Part shown: in pieces, positions 4,779 to 5,654 of the stretch
Layout of the letters: each line of letters starts with the position of its first letter
Numbering within the stretch: the first letter of the stretch is position 1
From: Desulfobia sp.
GTDB lineage: Bacteria; Desulfobacterota; Desulfobulbia; Desulfobulbales; SURF-16
Reading direction: 5' to 3'
Length of the DNA: 5,654 bases
Assembly: GCA_030608985.1 (NCBI GenBank)
Contig: JAUWDC010000102.1
Span: 1-5,654 of the forward strand
Notes under the pieces: model-generated
Seen by the model: the letters and a program-made list of their open reading frames with translations, nothing else
What the model was told of the DNA's origin: nothing
Databases searched by the model: none
Program-made: the position numbers and the translations under genes

Positions 4779-5507
4779 TTGATAATTCCTAAGGACCTTA
4801 ATCACCTTATTGGCAAGGCCATGCATGCCTATAGTATGCTGGCCGAAGGTGACCGTATTCTTGTTGCCGTATCCGGAGGAGTTGACAGTCTTGTCCTCGC
4901 AGCAATACTAACACTCTGGAGAAATAAGGCCCCGATAGATTATGAACTGGTAGCCGTTCATCTGGACATGGGCTTCCCAGACAGCAATTACAAATTAATA
5001 GCACCTCAACTGGCAAAAATCTCACTTAATCTAGAAATTGAGCACACCTCTTTTGGCAGTGACGTTCTTGCCCTTGCCGATAAACAAAATGCTTGTTTTG
5101 CCTGTTCCCGAAACAGACGTACCAGACTTTTTTCCATTGCGAGGGAAAAAAACTGCAATAAATTAGCCTTCGGTCATCATAAAGATGACATTATAGAAAC
5201 CTTTTTCCTCAATGTTCTTTATGGTGGGAACATAAGCACCATGGTTCCAAGCCAGGTTCTGTTTTCCGGAAATCTGACAATTATTCGCCCACTTGCCTTT
5301 CTTGAAAAAAAACAGGTGAGGGATCTTGCTGTACAGTTTGATCTTCAACCAACTGTCAATCCATGTCCCCTTGAGGGGGAGACAAAGAGAGATACCGTGA
5401 GACAATTACTCGAACCTCTGTACCAAAAAGACTCACACATAAAAGGGAATATTTTTTCCGCCCTGGCAAATGTACGGACCGAATATTTACTGAAGAAGAC
5501 AAAGTAA
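4779..5507 (+). CDS. TtcA-family PP-loop, Fe-S tRNA thiolation-type protein
   Basis: The 242-residue protein is a PP-loop ATPase of the TtcA group. TtcA uses ATP and a [4Fe-4S] cluster to convert cytidine 32 of tRNA to 2-thiocytidine. Visible features are 'EGDRILVAVSGGVDS' (PP-loop at 32-37), Cys106 and Cys109 in 'CFACSRNRR', 'FGHHKDDIIETFFLNVLYGG' (131-150), 'IIRPLAFLEKKQVRDLA' (168-184) and Cys196 in 'NPCPLEGE'. The CxxC plus a distant third Cys matches the cluster ligands of E. coli TtcA. Differences are the PP-loop SGGVDS instead of SGGKDS and a shorter length (E. coli about 311). The TTG at 4779 is chosen because residues 8-24 still align with the TtcA N-terminal helix, which the first ATG (4821) would lose. 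Its ribosome binding site is weak. The gene sits 7 bases after the lipoprotein and 2 before the DUF89 gene. The real substrate could differ from C32, so no symbol is given. Confidence 0.9.
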   Translation: MIIPKDLNHLIGKAMHAYSMLAEGDRILVAVSGGVDSLVLAAILTLWRNKAPIDYELVAVHLDMGFPDSNYKLIAPQLAKISLNLEIEHTSFGSDVLALADKQNACFACSRNRRTRLFSIAREKNCNKLAFGHHKDDIIETFFLNVLYGGNISTMVPSQVLFSGNLTIIRPLAFLEKKQVRDLAVQFDLQPTVNPCPLEGETKRDTVRQLLEPLYQKDSHIKGNIFSALANVRTEYLLKKTK

Positions 5508-5509
5508 AA

Positions 5510-5654
5510 ATGAAAACAGCCCTCGAATGTATGCCATGTCTGCTTAAACAGGCTCTCTACACTGCTCGCCTCAGCACTTCATCACCAGAACTCCAAAAAA
5601 AAATAGTAGGTAGCGTCGCGCACATATTGCCTGATCTGGATTTCAGCATCAGCC
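5510..5654 (+). CDS. DUF89/ARMT1-like metal-dependent phosphatase, N-terminal fragment (runs off the window)
   Basis: The first 48 codons are present. The opening MKTALECMPCLLKQAL, with Cys7 and Cys10, followed by 'TARLSTSSPELQKKI', matches the N-terminus of the prokaryotic DUF89 family, whose typical form is 'xxCxPCFxRQAxxAAR'. DUF89/ARMT1-like proteins are metal-dependent phosphatases, several of which act on sugar phosphates or damaged phospho-metabolites ('damage control'). The CxPC pair is characteristic of the stand-alone archaeal and bacterial subgroup. The metal-binding Asp/Asn residues lie beyond the window. The ATG starts 2 bases after the TtcA-like stop codon, and only a weak purine-rich stretch precedes it, so translational coupling is likely. 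The family call rests on a short N-terminus. Confidence 0.72.
   Translation, partial: MKTALECMPCLLKQALYTARLSTSSPELQKKIVGSVAHILPDLDFSIS

Noticed and set aside
4821..5507. Alternative ATG start of the TtcA-like gene
   Set aside because: It would delete the N-terminal helix that aligns with TtcA proteins just before the PP-loop, so the upstream TTG was kept.

Overview
The window carries ordinary chromosomal genes from a moderately AT-rich Gram-negative bacterium. The combination of an rplM-rpsI-argC order, a TtcA-type PP-loop protein, a DUF89/ARMT1-like protein and an outer-membrane-type lipoprotein suggests a sulfate-reducer-like Desulfobacterota lineage, possibly Desulfobulbales. That placement comes from remembered gene neighbourhoods and protein flavour, not from a database search. 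No phage, insertion sequence, CRISPR array or defence system is visible.

Left part (1-3231, all minus strand, read right to left). A good sigma70-type promoter (3202-3231) drives tRNA-Gly(GCC) (3101-3175), which is followed by a compact intrinsic terminator made of two tandem copies of a 10-bp palindrome. About 60 bp further on begins rplM-rpsI (ribosomal proteins L13 and S9), which ends at a strong intrinsic terminator (2061-2107). Next come argC (arginine biosynthesis), truA (tRNA pseudouridine synthase) and the first 53 bases of a gene that looks like an aspartate aminotransferase. These last three are closely spaced and could be one transcript. A heptamer tandem repeat sits directly upstream of argC.

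Right part (3232-5654, plus strand). hisB (histidine biosynthesis) is transcribed divergently from the tRNA. It is followed by a long three-block hairpin built from CACAGAG/CTCTGTG units around a loop of seven A residues. Then comes a tight three-gene run: a small lipoprotein of unknown function, a TtcA-family Fe-S/PP-loop tRNA thiolation-type enzyme, and the start of a DUF89/ARMT1-like metal-dependent phosphatase. Gaps in this run are 7 and 2 bases, so co-transcription is likely.

Functionally the window mixes translation (tRNA-Gly, L13, S9, TruA, TtcA-like) with amino-acid biosynthesis (ArgC, HisB, probable AspC). The points most worth following are the uncharacterised lipoprotein/TtcA-like/DUF89 cluster, the RNA structures around rplM-rpsI, and the two repeat-derived elements. 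No convincing new biological system was found. Several real genes start with GTG or TTG, and rplM is best started three codons inside its longest open frame.
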